Source of the DNA: Haliclystus octoradiatus
Taxonomy: Eukaryota; Cnidaria; Staurozoa; Stauromedusae; Haliclystidae
Direction of reading: 5' to 3'
DNA length: 64,000 nt
Assembly: GCA_916610825.1 (NCBI GenBank)
Contig: OU744446.1
Coordinates: 10,318,309-10,382,308 of the forward strand
Below, in pieces: positions 21,610 through 50,629 of this stretch; positions within the stretch are counted from its first letter, which is position 1, and every line of letters starts with the position of its first letter. The position numbers and the translations under genes are program-made. The notes below the pieces were generated by a model. It searched no databases. It worked only from the letters and a program-made list of their open reading frames with translations, and was not told the origin of the DNA.

Positions 21610-22196
21610 CATAGCCAGTCAGTCTTCGTGCAGGCGTGTCAACTAAAGGCATACATAAAAGGCAGATAACCCAAGCTTTATTTTAAACATGACCTTCTTT
21701 TGCAGTGGTTATGAGCCTATATAATTATGCAATTATTTAAACAGGAACACAAAAACAACAGACTAAATGACGGGTGCTATTAATTTAAATAAACTCTTGA
21801 AGCAGCACTATTATCTTGTGAAAACTGAATCAGTCTAAAATAACAAATAATTTAATTCCACAGTAAACCAACTATAGTGGTTAATAAAATGTGAAGTTAT
21901 AAAATACTTAACAGTTTGTTTTTAAAATTAAATAGAGTTACTTTTACAGTAAAAAGAAATATGTATATATATAAGTTCTAGAATAGAATAAATGATAATA
22001 TGTATCCCTAATAAATAGTATGTGTATGGATGGCTCAACCATCTAATACCCCTGTTCTAAAAGTGTTAAATTTATGTAAATATCACTATGTTTCCATGTT
22101 GGCTATTTACATACAGATAATTCATTTTTTACTGTCATCTTATTAACTCGATGTTGGAATAAATATTAGTTCTTCATGGAAATTAAAGTTGTGTCA
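21610..22196. other. 3' flank of the Rab11-FIP-like gene
   Basis: AT-rich; no additional gene recognised between the ZIP gene and the convergent Rab11-FIP-like gene. Confidence 0.35.
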
Positions 22197-25100
22197 TTAC
22201 CGATACAGTCGGGTTGATTCTAATGATTGAGGATATTGCTCCATTAGATAAACTAATAAACGGTCAATGTATTGCCTTAATTCTTTGTTTTCTGTTTTCA
22301 AATCTACAGTAAGAGAGACAAATATGAATAAAAGTTTTCTTGTGAAGCATTTTAGAATGAAAATAGGCTATAGGTAATTAATACATGCTATATTTTTGGA
22401 AATAATGTTCAGATCCGTTCTCGGCTTCTTTTGTAATATACAAACAATGGTTTTTCTGTAATTGAATAAATTTCCTTCTTTGGCATTGTTTAATTATTAG
22501 CAGTATTTCCAAAAATATAGCATGTATTAATTTATTTCAATCTATAACCTATAAATAAATTTGTAATTCAAATTTTTATTTACTTTTGAACCGACGATAA
22601 TAGTATGAATGATATCAAAACACATTTTCATCAACAACTACAGTACTTGTAGTTTCCTTTTGGTATCCCTCATTTTCAAATATGAATAGAATTTAGTAAA
22701 ATTTTCTTCAAAAACATTTCAAGATAAAGGATAGCGACAACAAATTCCGGTATCGGCTATTTGTATAATACTACCTAAGTAAATAATATATTTTCTTTGT
22801 GGTATTGTTTGTTTGTTTTGTACCCAATTTTATAATCACGTAAATATTTACTATAAACACTCCGTAGTTTTAATATGTTATTCCATTTAACCTGAAGATG
22901 CAATTAAGCTATTGTGAAACGTCGTTTAAACCTAAGACTGTGAATTTTTTGTGGCCGCTATCCTTTATTTTGAAATGGATAGAATTTGGAATACACATTT
23001 CCCATGGTTAAATCTTGATACAACACAACCTATATATGGCAGCCAGCTATAAGATTTAGAGAAAATGACCACTATATACAGTTAATTTGTAGACATTGTC
23101 AAGCAACATGTTTTACAGTTCATGGCCATTTATTAATTTTTGTGGAAAACGTTTCATAGGAATTATATTATAAACACTTCAAGTGACAACCCCTGTGAAA
23201 ACATGTTTTGAGTTCATGAACTGTTCATAAAAACCAGGCCATTCAACAATCGTGAACTGTTCATAAAAATCGGGCCATTCAACGTTCATGAACTGTTCAT
23301 AAAAATCAGGCCAATCAACGTTCATGAACTGTTTATGAAATTTGGGCCATTCAACGTTCATGAACTGTTCATAAAAATTGGGCCATTCAACGTTCATGAA
23401 CTGTTCATAAAAATTGGACCATTCAACGTTCATGAATTGTTCATCAAAATCAGGCCATTCAACGTTCATGAACTGTTCATAAAATCGAGCCATTCAACGT
23501 TCATGAACTGTTTATGAAATTTGGACCATTCAACGTTCATGAGCTGTTTATTAAAATCGGGCCATTCAACGTTCATGAACTGTTCATAAAAATCAGGCCA
23601 TTCAACGTTCATGAACTGTTTATGAAATTTGGGCCATTTAACGTTCATGAACTGTTTATGAAAAGTTCATAAAAGTTCATAAAAGTTTGGCCATTTAATG
23701 GTCATGAACTGTTTTTACAGCGGAAACACAGGTCTTGATAGGTTCTAGCAAGTAAATCATTTCTCTATAAAGTACATAGGATTCATAAAATTTGTAGAGT
23801 CCATGACATTCAATGAACTGTTCATGAATCTCCGGAACAGTTCATGGACATTTCATGAAAATTTGGCCGTTAAATGTTCATGAACTGTTTTCATACAGAT
23901 AAAATGGGTTTCCAGTGAGTAAATCACTATCTCTATACCACTTACATATGTTTCAAAAGTTGTTCAGAGGTTTCAATATATGTTGAAAAACTTATTTCTT
24001 CGTATTCCCACATATCTTCAAAACCCTTGTATTTCATGTTGGAAAAGGCTGTTTAACTCTTAATTACTCACCAAACACTTGACCTTTTAGCTGTGTTACC
24101 TCTTTGCTGAGGTGATAATCAGATAATGATTTACGTCGTTGAATTAAATCTAAAATAGGAAATTAATTAATTAAGTGTGACATCGTGTTTTGATGGTATG
24201 TGGTTGTTGAAAAAAATATGAGAGAGCAGATTAGGAGGAACTACGTAGAATTTAATTGTATGAGTGAACATTAGTTGATGGGAGGTTATTTGATCTTTGA
24301 CAGTAAGCCAACCAAGTTGACTTTGTATGTCAGAGATACAGGTGCGATAATTACAACGGAGTACTGTCCTCATTCCTCTGTTCTGTAATCTTTGGAGGCG
24401 AGCAAGATGTTCAGCTTTGCAGTTTCCATATACGACAGCGCAGTAATCAAAGTACGGCGCAAGACAATGGATTTATAAAATAAGTTTGGCAGATTCATGT
24501 GGAATAAAATGCCTGGTGTACCTGAGCACCTCCAATCAATTATTTATTTTCCTATTAATACTTTTCATATGATCATCAAATGCAATATTTTCACTGATGA
24601 TAACACCTAAATATTTTTACAATTCCACATGATTGATAGGCTCTTTATTCAGACGAATATTAATTTTTTTAGCATCCTGCAATGAAACCTTTGTGTAATG
24701 ACGAGAAATAGTATATAGCTTAGACTATGTGGAGTGGATATTATAGAAATGCTACCTCCAAATGCAGGTTTTACAGTACCTGATATCTGTTCACAATATC
24801 ACACCAAGACAAAATATCAGAAATAGAGATCAATATACACTGTTCTCAAAGTTTTCCAGCGTTTTCTTGTGTGATATTTTTTGACCAGTCTAATGTACAG
24901 TAAACTATACTTACTTTTGACCTTATCTGTTTCATTCTGTGTCCCATTAAATTGATCAGTTGAGTCCACTGTGTCTAATACTGAATTAAAATGATATTTA
25001 ATATTTGATACACCAGTACCCCCTGATAATGTTGTTATTGATATATATCCACTCCCGCTGCCTTCTTTAGTTGTGCACATTACTTTTGCTGATGAATAGT

Positions 25101-28100
25101 ATTCTAATGTAGATAAACAATCGCAACCAGCAATACTCAAACTAATAATATCTTCTCTGCTGTCTCCTAAATTTTTTCCTGTGATCATAACAAGTGTACC
25201 ACCATATTCAGATCCCATGGTTGGTACAATGATTTTAATGACAGGGTTACAATTAGCACCCGGAATGCTATCGCTGATACTATTTCGTCTTGGCTTAGAC
25301 AAATCCATCATAGATCGTGATGCAGAAACAGAATCCGTTGAGCCTTTCCGTTCTAATATAGGAAACAATGATCCGTTCTTTGGACTACCAGAACCTTCTT
25401 TTTCAAAATAAAGATCTTCTATTGACAAAGACCCTTTGACTGATTGCCCACCAACACCAAAAGAGTCTTGATTATCTTTATTAGTATTTTTATAAGTTCT
25501 AACATTATTGATCTTCTGTTTAATTTTAGAATAGTTTGTTTTCTTAGACGGACAATCATCATCGTAGTACTCGTCAATCCAACAATCAATACATATTTCA
25601 CCAGAAGGATCTGGAAACTTTCTATGCGGACCAACAGTCAACCATTTTGCAGTGTGTTCCTCACATGGTAATTCAGTTAAAGGTATTTGGCATTGTCCAA
25701 TAGGATCATCTTTATCTTTGATAGTCAGCTTCAATGGAAGTTTTGGATCACTGATTTTGCTAAATAATAAATAATGGAAATAATTTCTTAGATCTACTAC
25801 ATACAACAATTGTTACCGTACGCCTATACGTTTTTGTTTGTGCATATAGATTGAGGAATTGTGTTCCTACTGGGTGCTTTTTAAATTAATATTCAAAGAG
25901 ACATTATTGTTTCTATCCTTTCATTACATCATTGTTTTTAAGTATGCAAAAACAGTTCATAACTATATGAACAGTTCATGAATGTCAAATGATCTCATTT
26001 CACTGGCTAGTTTGTGATGGCTCGTGGACTATTCAAATGTTAATGAAAATAGGGGTAATTTATTGTACATCAACTTCATAAACTATGTTTTCCTAAGGTA
26101 CGAGTAAATTAAATTAAATGTGATGAAACGTTTTGCTATGCAATGGAGAAATTATGAGAAAAACAGTGTGTGTTATAATGCTACCCCTGTGAAAAACAGT
26201 TCAGGAGTCTATGAGTAGTTTATGAATATTGGGACCATTTAATGTTCATGAACTGTTCATGAATTCCTGAACTACTTTTCACAGGGCTACAGCCTAAAGG
26301 ATACAAAATATTGGTGATGTTACTCTTGATCTTTTGAGTGTTGATAATAATCTTAAATGTACTTGAATAACAAAAATCATTTTGAAAAAAAACTTAATGA
26401 GTTCATTCATGAATGGTTAACTGCTCATTAGTAAGTAGTTTGGACAGTATCGCCCAGCCAACTGCGTCTATGCGTTTTTAAAGATGTGGCACGTTTTGAT
26501 CAAAGTAATGATTGTAAATGCTCATGTGAATGATCTCAACCGCACACTGCAGATCCATTCCAACAGATTTCATAGGCAAATTGGCCTCGATTTCCAATGT
26601 TCAGCCGTACATCACACATATCTTCATAATTCTATTCCTTTGGGGGGATACAAGCCACAGTCAATCAATCAAATCTGAATCCTGTAACTCTGTTACCTGA
26701 GTTATTCCTTCCTTTAAAGATTCATAAAAATTGCATGGATGTTGAATGGCCTGTTTCTCATGAACATTTCATGAACCTTATAAAGATTGGGCCATCTAAT
26801 GTTCACAAACTGTTTCACAGGGAGTGATACTCAATTGTTTGTACATTGTAAACTCCCAAAGTAAATGTAGGTCTGTACTTCTGTAAATGCACTGTTATTA
26901 TGTCTATAAAGTTTTCATAGGGAATAGATGATAACTAGCTCCAATTACAAGTAGTTTTGATTGATAAAAGTTTATTCTTTGATAGAAAAAATGTTTCATA
27001 TTGAAACTGATCATAAAAAACCTGTGGAAAATTCATTGAGTTCATGAACCATTGATGAAATTAAATAAAAATTCATGAAATGTCCTGAAAACCTTAAAAA
27101 TAGTTCATGAACTGTTCAGCAGCAGTTCATTAATTGCTGATGATCGTTACATAAAATAATAATTGAGAATTCATGAACACGAAGTGGAATCCTTTCTCGT
27201 GAATTTTTCATGAAAATTTCTAATTTTAAATTAAATTGGAATATTATCCTCTGACCACTTTCTGGAGCTTCTGGGGGGGGGGGGGGATACTCAAGATGTT
27301 GTTACTTACAAACTGGTTCATGAACAAAGACTATTCAATATTCCTGAACCTGAAATGGATTGTTCATGATGCATCTTCTAAAAAACAAGCAACATCCCCT
27401 GCGAAAAACAGTACAGAGTTCATGAACAGTTCATGAATGTTAAATTGCCCCAAATTTTCATGAACTGTTGATGAACTGTTCATGAGCTCCTGAACTGTTT
27501 TTCGCTCGGGATTGCTTATGGGTTGACGTCAGTCAATAAATTATCCTCATTCTAAAACTAAATATTATTTTTCTGCATATGGAGGAAATAAAATTATATT
27601 CTATTCAATGAATAGTTTAAAAAAGGTTTACAAACTTACGAACAATCATGAATTGTTCATGAACATTAAATGGCCTGTTTCTCATGAACTGTTCATGAAC
27701 TGTTTTCAAAAGGTGAAATATAATTGGTGAAAATAAAAGAGTATATATATATTTTAGTTCAGCTAGAAGCTAGCCATACAATGATAAATAAAATAAATGT
27801 AAATGTGATGGTCTAGTAGGCACTTACAACACATGTTCTGCATTCCATGTAGGATTTCTATCTCTGAACTGTGATGTACAGTATTTATCTTTTCCAAAAC
27901 CAAATACAACTGAAGCTTGAGGCATTCCTATTGCGATGTTTAAACATGGAATTAATTTAATAATGAAGACTCAAAATATATAATTGCAAAATATTACAAT
28001 GTTTATATTTACTCAGGTCACAAAACCAAACTTTATCTATCATTGTCACATGAACATGGCTCCAAATTACTTTAATTATCACATAATGACAGTGTGTTAC

Positions 28101-30264
28101 ACTCAACATCTCTGTTCAACATCCACAAGATTGTATTCCCACAACGACATCTAGATTGAGCCAAGCCATCCACATTCATTTAAACACGCTGGTGCTCGAA
28201 AGTGGAATGGTCTTGCGTCAGGGATGAAGGTGGTTACTAGTGACGGTGCCAAATTTAAGCATCTCCTCAAGAATCAAACGCATGTCAATAACACATTTAA
28301 CAAATTTTTACTCACTTATATGTATATTATTCTCTCTGTGAATAATTCTTTTTTCTATTATAACCTGTTATTATATTTTGTTAATTATGTACAGTCCCGT
28401 GAAAAAAAGCTCCAAGCTTATTGCGTTCTGAATAAATGATGATGATGATGATGATGATGTTGCAGTTAATAGTCAATAATATTGTATATATGTTTAATCC
28501 GTATGTATTTCCGAGTCATTTGAATAAATAAATGTAGAAATTATCAAAAGCTTACCATTTCCTCTACGAGCTGAAAGGTTTCTGGCGGAATAAACTGAAA
28601 ACAAAGATAAGGAATTATCATACAATGGAATGCTAATCGTTATTTATTTGATTATAAAGGAACATTGAGCAACGCCAAAAAATTGTATAACTGGATGTCT
28701 ATGTAGCTGGATTTCTCATTCCTAATACTGGCTGTAATGTATTTTTAACGTAAAGGCATAGCCTATATCCCCATATTAAAGCTTGTTATGATTATGTGTT
28801 AACTATTCTTCTTCTTTCTCCTCCATGCGACAAAGCGAAGGCTGGCCAATCGGCAAGAAGAAATTTGAGATGTTAGTCAAATTCATTTACAAAATCCATA
28901 TTCCAATGTTAAAGCTAGTTAACTAGGTCGCCCATGTCAAAAAAAAGATTGCACACGACACTGTACACTGAAACATTTTTATGATAATCAGGTGATTTAT
29001 TCGCGATATATACATTTTTGATCATCAGGCAATATATATTTAAATAAATGTTTTTAAGTTTATATAATACTTTTAATTAATAAATTTTATTGCATGCATA
29101 TATGAATGAAGAAATATATGTATCAAATTTGAAAGTTATTAAGTAAATTGAAAAATTGACTGAAAATACGGATTGGAAGGTGCCCTGTTGTGTAATCAGA
29201 TAATAATATGTGCAGTTTTGAGATCAAATACAGTAGGCTATTCATAATTGCATATACACAGGTATATGTACATACATATAATGAAAATTTCAATGAGAAA
29301 TTTCAATGTTAAATGTTGACCTTTGTGGGATAGCTAAAACTGTGCATGTGTTGTAGGATATCAGAATTTGCATTCTTTTCTTAAAAGCTTTTATCTCAGC
29401 CATCATCTTAGTCATATATGTCATTCTGATTTCTGCCCAAGGGGTCACAGAACAACTTCTAAGGCATTCATACTTGTTTCAGGGTGTTTAAAGTGCTTTG
29501 CAAAAGTAGAATAATATAACGTAAATGATATGTTGCACGTTTTCATGATAGAGTATAAATCTATTATAGTGATTGAACTGTATTGCCAGTTGCAATTAGT
29601 ATAAAAACAGCAACTATAATTTATAATTAAGTAAATACGATCAGATTAAATATATTTAATTCATGATAAGGCATTTGATAAGGAAGAAGAGACACATAGC
29701 AATTGGATTATTTTGTATCTATTCATTTGGTGCAGCGATATTAATGAATGAAATGTAATAGTGTAGTCAACGTACAATAAATTGGTAATTGGAAATCAAA
29801 ATAATTACAATTTTTACAAGTGAAATATTGACTGGATGAGTATTTATGGGCATAGCCTTTTTGGATGAATTATGTCGTAAAACATACAGTATCAGAAATG
29901 GGGTCTAATACATTTAACGATAGTGGTTACATGTTGAAATATAATTGTACAAACATAAACGTTGTTTACTTTCAAATGACACCTCAGACAGACGGCATAT
30001 GCGTCTGAGTGTGCTAATAATAACTACACAATCATCGGTCATGCATAACATTTTGGTAAACTAACACAAGGCGAGGTATTTACTATTACAGTATTTTACT
30101 ATCACATAACATGCATAATATAATGTTTAATCTGGATATTACACATCGAAGGACTAATCAAGATCAAAAACCATACATAAAAAGCTTTTTTAAAACCTGA
30201 TAACTACTGTACATTGAGTATAATTTCACTTACCAACAGCCTTCACTGTTTTTGGTCGCGGCAT
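22197..30264 (-). CDS. Rab11-FIP-like protein with C2-like, Sec5-like IPT/TIG and Rab11-binding domains
   Basis: Six exons join in phase to 395 aa: 30264-30234, 28594-28556, 27915-27828, 25759-24915, 24149-24072, 22303-22197. Residues 1-115 look like a C2 domain (VYSARNLSARRGNG; FRDRNPTWNAEH; LPLKLTIKDKDDPIGQCQIP), ending in a PSGEICIDCWIDEYY tail. A polar, Ser/Lys-rich linker spans 120-220. Residues 223-310 match the IPT/TIG domain of exocyst Sec5/EXOC2 (MITGKNLGDSREDIISLSIA, GCDCLSTLEYYSSAKVMC, ISITTLSGGTGVS). Residues 335-395 are helical, with LKTENKELRQYIDRLLVYLM then EQYP, the Rab11-FIP Rab-binding consensus including YID (372-374). A class I FIP would recruit Rab11 on recycling endosomes through this helix and bind membrane through C2. 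The IPT suggests, by inference, a Ral- or exocyst-type interaction. Exon 4 carries the linker and the whole IPT. Splices are inferred; no transcript was available. Confidence 0.8.
22371..22535. repeat. Fold-back repeat in the 3' intron of the Rab11-FIP-like gene
   Basis: AATTAATACATGCTATATTT followed by TTGGAAATA (about 22376-22404) recurs inverted at about 22503-22533, around a ~100-bp centre. Confidence 0.75.
22711..22976. repeat. Inverted repeat carrying a hammerhead-like core
   Basis: CATTTCAAGATAAAGGATAG followed by CG (22711-22732) is inverted at about 22955-22976 with one mismatch. Between the arms, 22892-22920 reads CTGAAGA, then a potential CAAT/ATTG stem, then GAAAC. Confidence 0.55.
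22892..22923 (+). ncRNA. Hammerhead-ribozyme-like core (Penelope-type), tentative
   Basis: CTGAAGA fits the CUGANGA core box. GCAAT and ATTGT can form a 5-bp stem II around TAAGCT, and GAAAC then GTC follow. Penelope-like retroelements are known to carry minimal hammerheads. Stems I and III are not clear here, so this may be a relic or chance. Confidence 0.3.
23190..23720. repeat. 36-bp-period array of the TTCATGAAC family
   Basis: About 13 units, each close to CATTCAACGTTCATGAACTG then TTCATAAAAATCGGGC, repeat every 36 bp. The array sits between CCCTGTGAAAACATG and CTGTTTTTACAGCGG, which are the family's usual inverted ends. The period is a multiple of three, so both strands stay open for 60-104 codons. 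A smaller related unit follows at about 23815-23890. Confidence 0.9.
24160..24720 (-). mobile_element. Degenerate LINE reverse-transcriptase fragment
   Basis: Minus-strand frames read INIRLNKEPINHVEL, then YLGVIISENIAFDDHMKS, then YFDYCAVVYGNCKAEHLARL, then NRGMRTVLRCNYRTCISDI and QLGWLTV. This is the C-terminal half of a LINE reverse transcriptase with frameshifts and stops. It fills the intron before the last-but-one exon of the Rab11-FIP-like gene. Confidence 0.8.
25945..26825. repeat. TTCATGAAC-family units in intron 3 of the Rab11-FIP-like gene
   Basis: The best copy runs about 26184-26285, from CCCTGTGAAAAACAGTTCAG to CCTGAACTACTTTTCACAGG then G, with CTAC on both sides (a possible 4-bp target duplication). 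Weaker units lie at about 25950-26035 and 26730-26822. Confidence 0.65.
27000..27712. repeat. Further TTCATGAAC-family units
   Basis: There are units at about 27030-27225 and 27630-27710. A clear 112-bp copy at about 27401-27512 opens CCCTGCGAAAAACAGT and closes CTCCTGAACTGTTTTTCGCT then CGGG. A G run lies at about 27272-27285. Confidence 0.7.
28120..28462 (+). mobile_element. LINE 3' fragment with (ATG)n tail
   Basis: The plus strand reads GARKWNGLASGMKVVTSDGA then KFKHLLKN, the end of a CR1-like ORF2. It is followed by a short 3' UTR and AATAAATGATGATGATGATG. It is related to the minus-strand fragment at 46.9-47.4 kb. Confidence 0.65.
28610..30230. other. Intron 1 of the Rab11-FIP-like gene, nothing recognised
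   Basis: AT-rich sequence without identifiable repeats or exons. Confidence 0.35.
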
Positions 30265-30514
30265 AATTTTGTCGGTATATTAGAGCCCAACTGTCACCTG
30301 TATGAGAAGTGTCTTGTTGATAACAATCCAGACATTTTACACTGACGTTACTATTTTCTCAACTTGAGTTTTGGTGTCTCCTCGTAGCAGCTTTAACTCG
30401 TTACCAAAGCAAACAGAAAAGGATATCAAACATTCCACACGGTCAGAATAATGAATGCCAAAATTTTATTTCCGAACGACGTTAGCAGACTACGGTATGA
30501 ATGATCTACACTGA

Positions 30515-30522
30515 TGACGTCA
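30515..30522. promoter_or_regulatory. CRE-like site upstream of the Rab11-FIP-like gene
   Basis: A consensus TGACGTCA lies within CACTGATGACGTCAGTG, about 250 bp upstream of the ATG at 30264 on the minus strand. Confidence 0.35.
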
Positions 30523-30853
30523 GTGAACAACATTAGACCCAGGCGCTTTCCCGTAAGATATTTAGTTTCAAAGTTTGTTTGTACCCTTGGTTTGTACAAT
30601 AACTGTAGCTTATAATTCCCAAGTATGTCAGTACAACAGTTGAAATTGTGGTGAATTGGTTGTTTCCTTGGGTTAGTCATGGTCAGAGGAAGGAACTTGT
30701 TTGCCTTAATTGATAACGGACTATATGCGGCTGCAAGCCTCAATAAAACGTCAATCACATTCTGTTATTGGTCAAAGGTGAGGTGAATTCGGCTGATTAT
30801 GACTGAGGTCGGCCGATATTTATTGAACGCTGTTCCATCAGATCAATCGAATT

Positions 30854-31228
30854 GCTCGATTTTTGTATTTACATGTTAACCGATGACAAGATAATATTAT
30901 TATGGATTCGAAGTGAATAGAAACAGTTTATAATAAGGAACACGTGCTCGATTTTTGTATTTACTTGTTAACCGATGACAAGATAATATTATTATGGATT
31001 CGAAGTGAATAGAAACAGCTTATAATAAGGAACACGTGCTCGATTTTTGTATTTACATGTTAACCGATGACAAGATAATATTATTATGGATTCGAAGCGA
31101 ATAGAAACAGCTTGTAATAAGGAACACGTGCTCGATTTTTGTATTTACATGTTAACCGATGACAAGATAATATTTTTGAATAGTGGATAGAAGTGAATAG
31201 AAACAGCTTATAATGAGGAACACGTACT
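30854..31228. repeat. Four 92-bp tandem repeats carrying CACGTG E-boxes
   Basis: The unit begins GCTCGATTTTTGTATTTACA then TGTTAACCGATGACAAGATA. It starts at 30854, 30946, 31038 and 31130. AACACGTGCTCG at the unit junctions puts CACGTG at 30941, 31033 and 31125, with a mutated CACGTA after the last unit. The array lies 0.6-1 kb upstream of the Rab11-FIP-like gene. Confidence 0.85.
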
Positions 31229-31749
31229 ATTTATAGGAGCATGGAGATCACATAATTATTGCTTTTCTCGTAGAGGTATCCAGTTAAAAATTAATAATAT
31301 TATGATGGAAAGAAATCTAAATCACAAGGCCAATTGAAAGCTACTTAATATTACTTGGCAGGCTCTAAGAATAATCGATGGTGACTTTATGGGTAATCTT
31401 CTAATATTGAGAGAGAAAAAGTGGATTTTCAATTCAATGGTTTTAGATGTCGCACATATAGTGGTCTTGCATAATTTCTGAGGTTGTCGCACTGTCACAG
31501 AGTGCTGTCCGTTGCATAATCAGTATAAGGTATAAGTTTGCCTTTGGCACAAGAGTAAATTAAGCAAGATAGAGCAAACACCATGTATTTATATAGTGCC
31601 GAAAGAAATTAATTTAAATCAAATATTTACAAAATATATGACTAATATGAACGATAAAAATGACGGCCAGCCCTGTGAGCCAATCAGATAGCTGTCACTA
31701 TGATCATTGGTTGATAATCTATGTTCAACTTTTTCATTGTTATTCGGGA

Positions 31750-49014
<17,265 letters not shown>

Positions 49015-49314
49015 GTTTTCAGAAATAAAATTTCTTTTCAATGACTTATTTTTTCCAGTAAATATAGGAATAACTATGTTGATAAAATCTCCTAGCTCTA
49101 CATTATTTTCTCCTTCAAATTTTGTTTGAAGACTCAAGGGTGCCCTGATTTTCTAGCCTCTTGGATGAGCGGTCCAGAAATGAGGCTAAACATGGCCGCA
49201 GAAAGTCAATTTTCGTGTCTCTTTTACTTGGATACTTGGAAGCAACATAAAAAGAAATTACCAGATTTTAGCTTTTATTGCTTTCGCATAGTCCATTATA
49301 ACATCATAGACACA
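49015..49314. promoter_or_regulatory. Bidirectional promoter region, COPS2 / CAMLG
   Basis: The two start codons are 300 bp apart and point away from each other. No TATA box is obvious; AACATGGCCGCAG (about 49189) is a YY1-like sequence. Both reading frames stay partly open across the gap, which complicates start choice. Confidence 0.55.
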
Positions 49315-50025
49315 ATGGGAGATGCTCAAGCCCTTCGTAGGGAGAGAAAAAGGCAGAAAATTCTGGGAAATGCCGACTCAAGACTCAAACGTATTCAAGA
49401 TAAACAGGTTGACGAAATCAATATTTCACAGAGAGAAAAGCATCACATGGACGATGATGACACTGAGAAAGAGTCCCGACCATTGCACATACAACCTGAT
49501 GTTTCTAAGAAAAGTCCACTCTCGGCTCATTCCCAGTGTAATAAAAATGAAAATGAGATTAAAAATGAACGAACAGTTGGTTGCTCCAGCAATGAAAAGC
49601 GATCCGCCCCTAAATTTCAACATCCAAATCCAGCAGACAGTACACTATCCAATGAAAATGATGACAAAATATTTCGTATTGTTTTGGTGATGGCCATTGC
49701 GCTGATATTATCAATGAGTAAGACAGTTATTGACCTATCAGTGATCTTTCATATTTTTGGTATTGGCATCAACATTGGTCATTTTGTTGTTGGATTTGTT
49801 ACAATGGAAATAGTATTAACAACTAACTGTTACATCCGTAATAAGTCATCAGTGAATATTTTCAAATTTGGTCTTTTACCACGTTTAACTTTATCAATGA
49901 TGAAAATACATGAATCATATATTCTAAAATTAGAAAATTGTTTACATTTGATTCAATTAATTATGAGTGATTTAGTACTGTTTGTGATATCAGTTGTTAT
50001 AATTTATAATTCTGTCGGTTTTTGA
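49315..50025 (+). CDS. CAMLG: Calcium signal-modulating cyclophilin ligand (CAML/GET2-like)
   Basis: A 236-aa intronless ORF. CAML, with WRB/GET1, forms the ER-membrane receptor that takes tail-anchored proteins from the TRC40/GET3 ATPase. The N-terminus has the basic GET3-binding helix of this family (ALRRERKRQKILGNADSRLK, 6-25), then a polar, charged, low-complexity cytosolic region to about 118. Three hydrophobic segments follow (about 119-137, 141-169, 209-232), placing the tail in the ER membrane as in CAML. It is shorter than the human protein. The frame is open further upstream with in-frame ATGs (for example near 49164 and 49191), so a longer form is possible. 49315 was chosen because family similarity starts there and its context is good (CACAATGG). 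An AATAAA lies at 50345-50350. It is divergent from COPS2. Confidence 0.8.
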   Translation: MGDAQALRRERKRQKILGNADSRLKRIQDKQVDEINISQREKHHMDDDDTEKESRPLHIQPDVSKKSPLSAHSQCNKNENEIKNERTVGCSSNEKRSAPKFQHPNPADSTLSNENDDKIFRIVLVMAIALILSMSKTVIDLSVIFHIFGIGINIGHFVVGFVTMEIVLTTNCYIRNKSSVNIFKFGLLPRLTLSMMKIHESYILKLENCLHLIQLIMSDLVLFVISVVIIYNSVGF

Positions 50026-50629
50026 CAGGATGTTTGATAATAATGTAATAGCTAACTTTAGATTAATCTCGTTCAATCTTACAATTTTACGAATGACTGG
50101 TGAATTGGATGGTCGGTGGTCATGAACCTAGAAATATACTGTACAATATTCCAATCATGTGAGCACTTTATACTTGAATGCTGGATGAGTATATCCCTGG
50201 ACCTGTCATCAATTATCAAAATTAATCATAAGATAGTGACGATACACCTTACACGGCATACAGCTTAAAAATGATATTTTGACATATATTAATGAATAAT
50301 ACAAATAACATGAGAAAGGATCTATACCCGATACTGTATAGTTGAATAAAATTTAGTATTACAGTACAATTTTTATTTCAACATGAATTATAAACTACTT
50401 CAGCACTATCGATATAACTCTAATGTTCTGATAAGTTCGAGGAGTCAAAACACCTATTCAGTGTTATATCGAAGGATACGGTGTTAACAAGTCATATCCC
50501 ATCATTGAAGGTCGTTTAGAATGACGTTCATTGCAGTACAAATAATACGACAAATATTGCATTTCTCTACTTTTCTACAGCAAAATCATCACTTCATGAT
50601 CATGGTACAAATATTATATATCAAACTTT

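Noticed and set aside
23179-23648. Open frames on both strands encoding 12-residue repeats (NVEWPDFYEQFM-like)
   Set aside because: They are by-products of a 36-bp DNA repeat whose period is a multiple of three; both strands are open and the ends belong to a MITE.
30426-30758. 110-codon minus-strand ORF upstream of the Rab11-FIP-like gene
   Set aside because: No family resemblance, and it lies in the presumed promoter region; probably chance.
49126-49314. N-terminal extension of CAMLG in the same frame
   Set aside because: The extension lacks family similarity and precedes a well-placed ATG; kept only as an alternative start.
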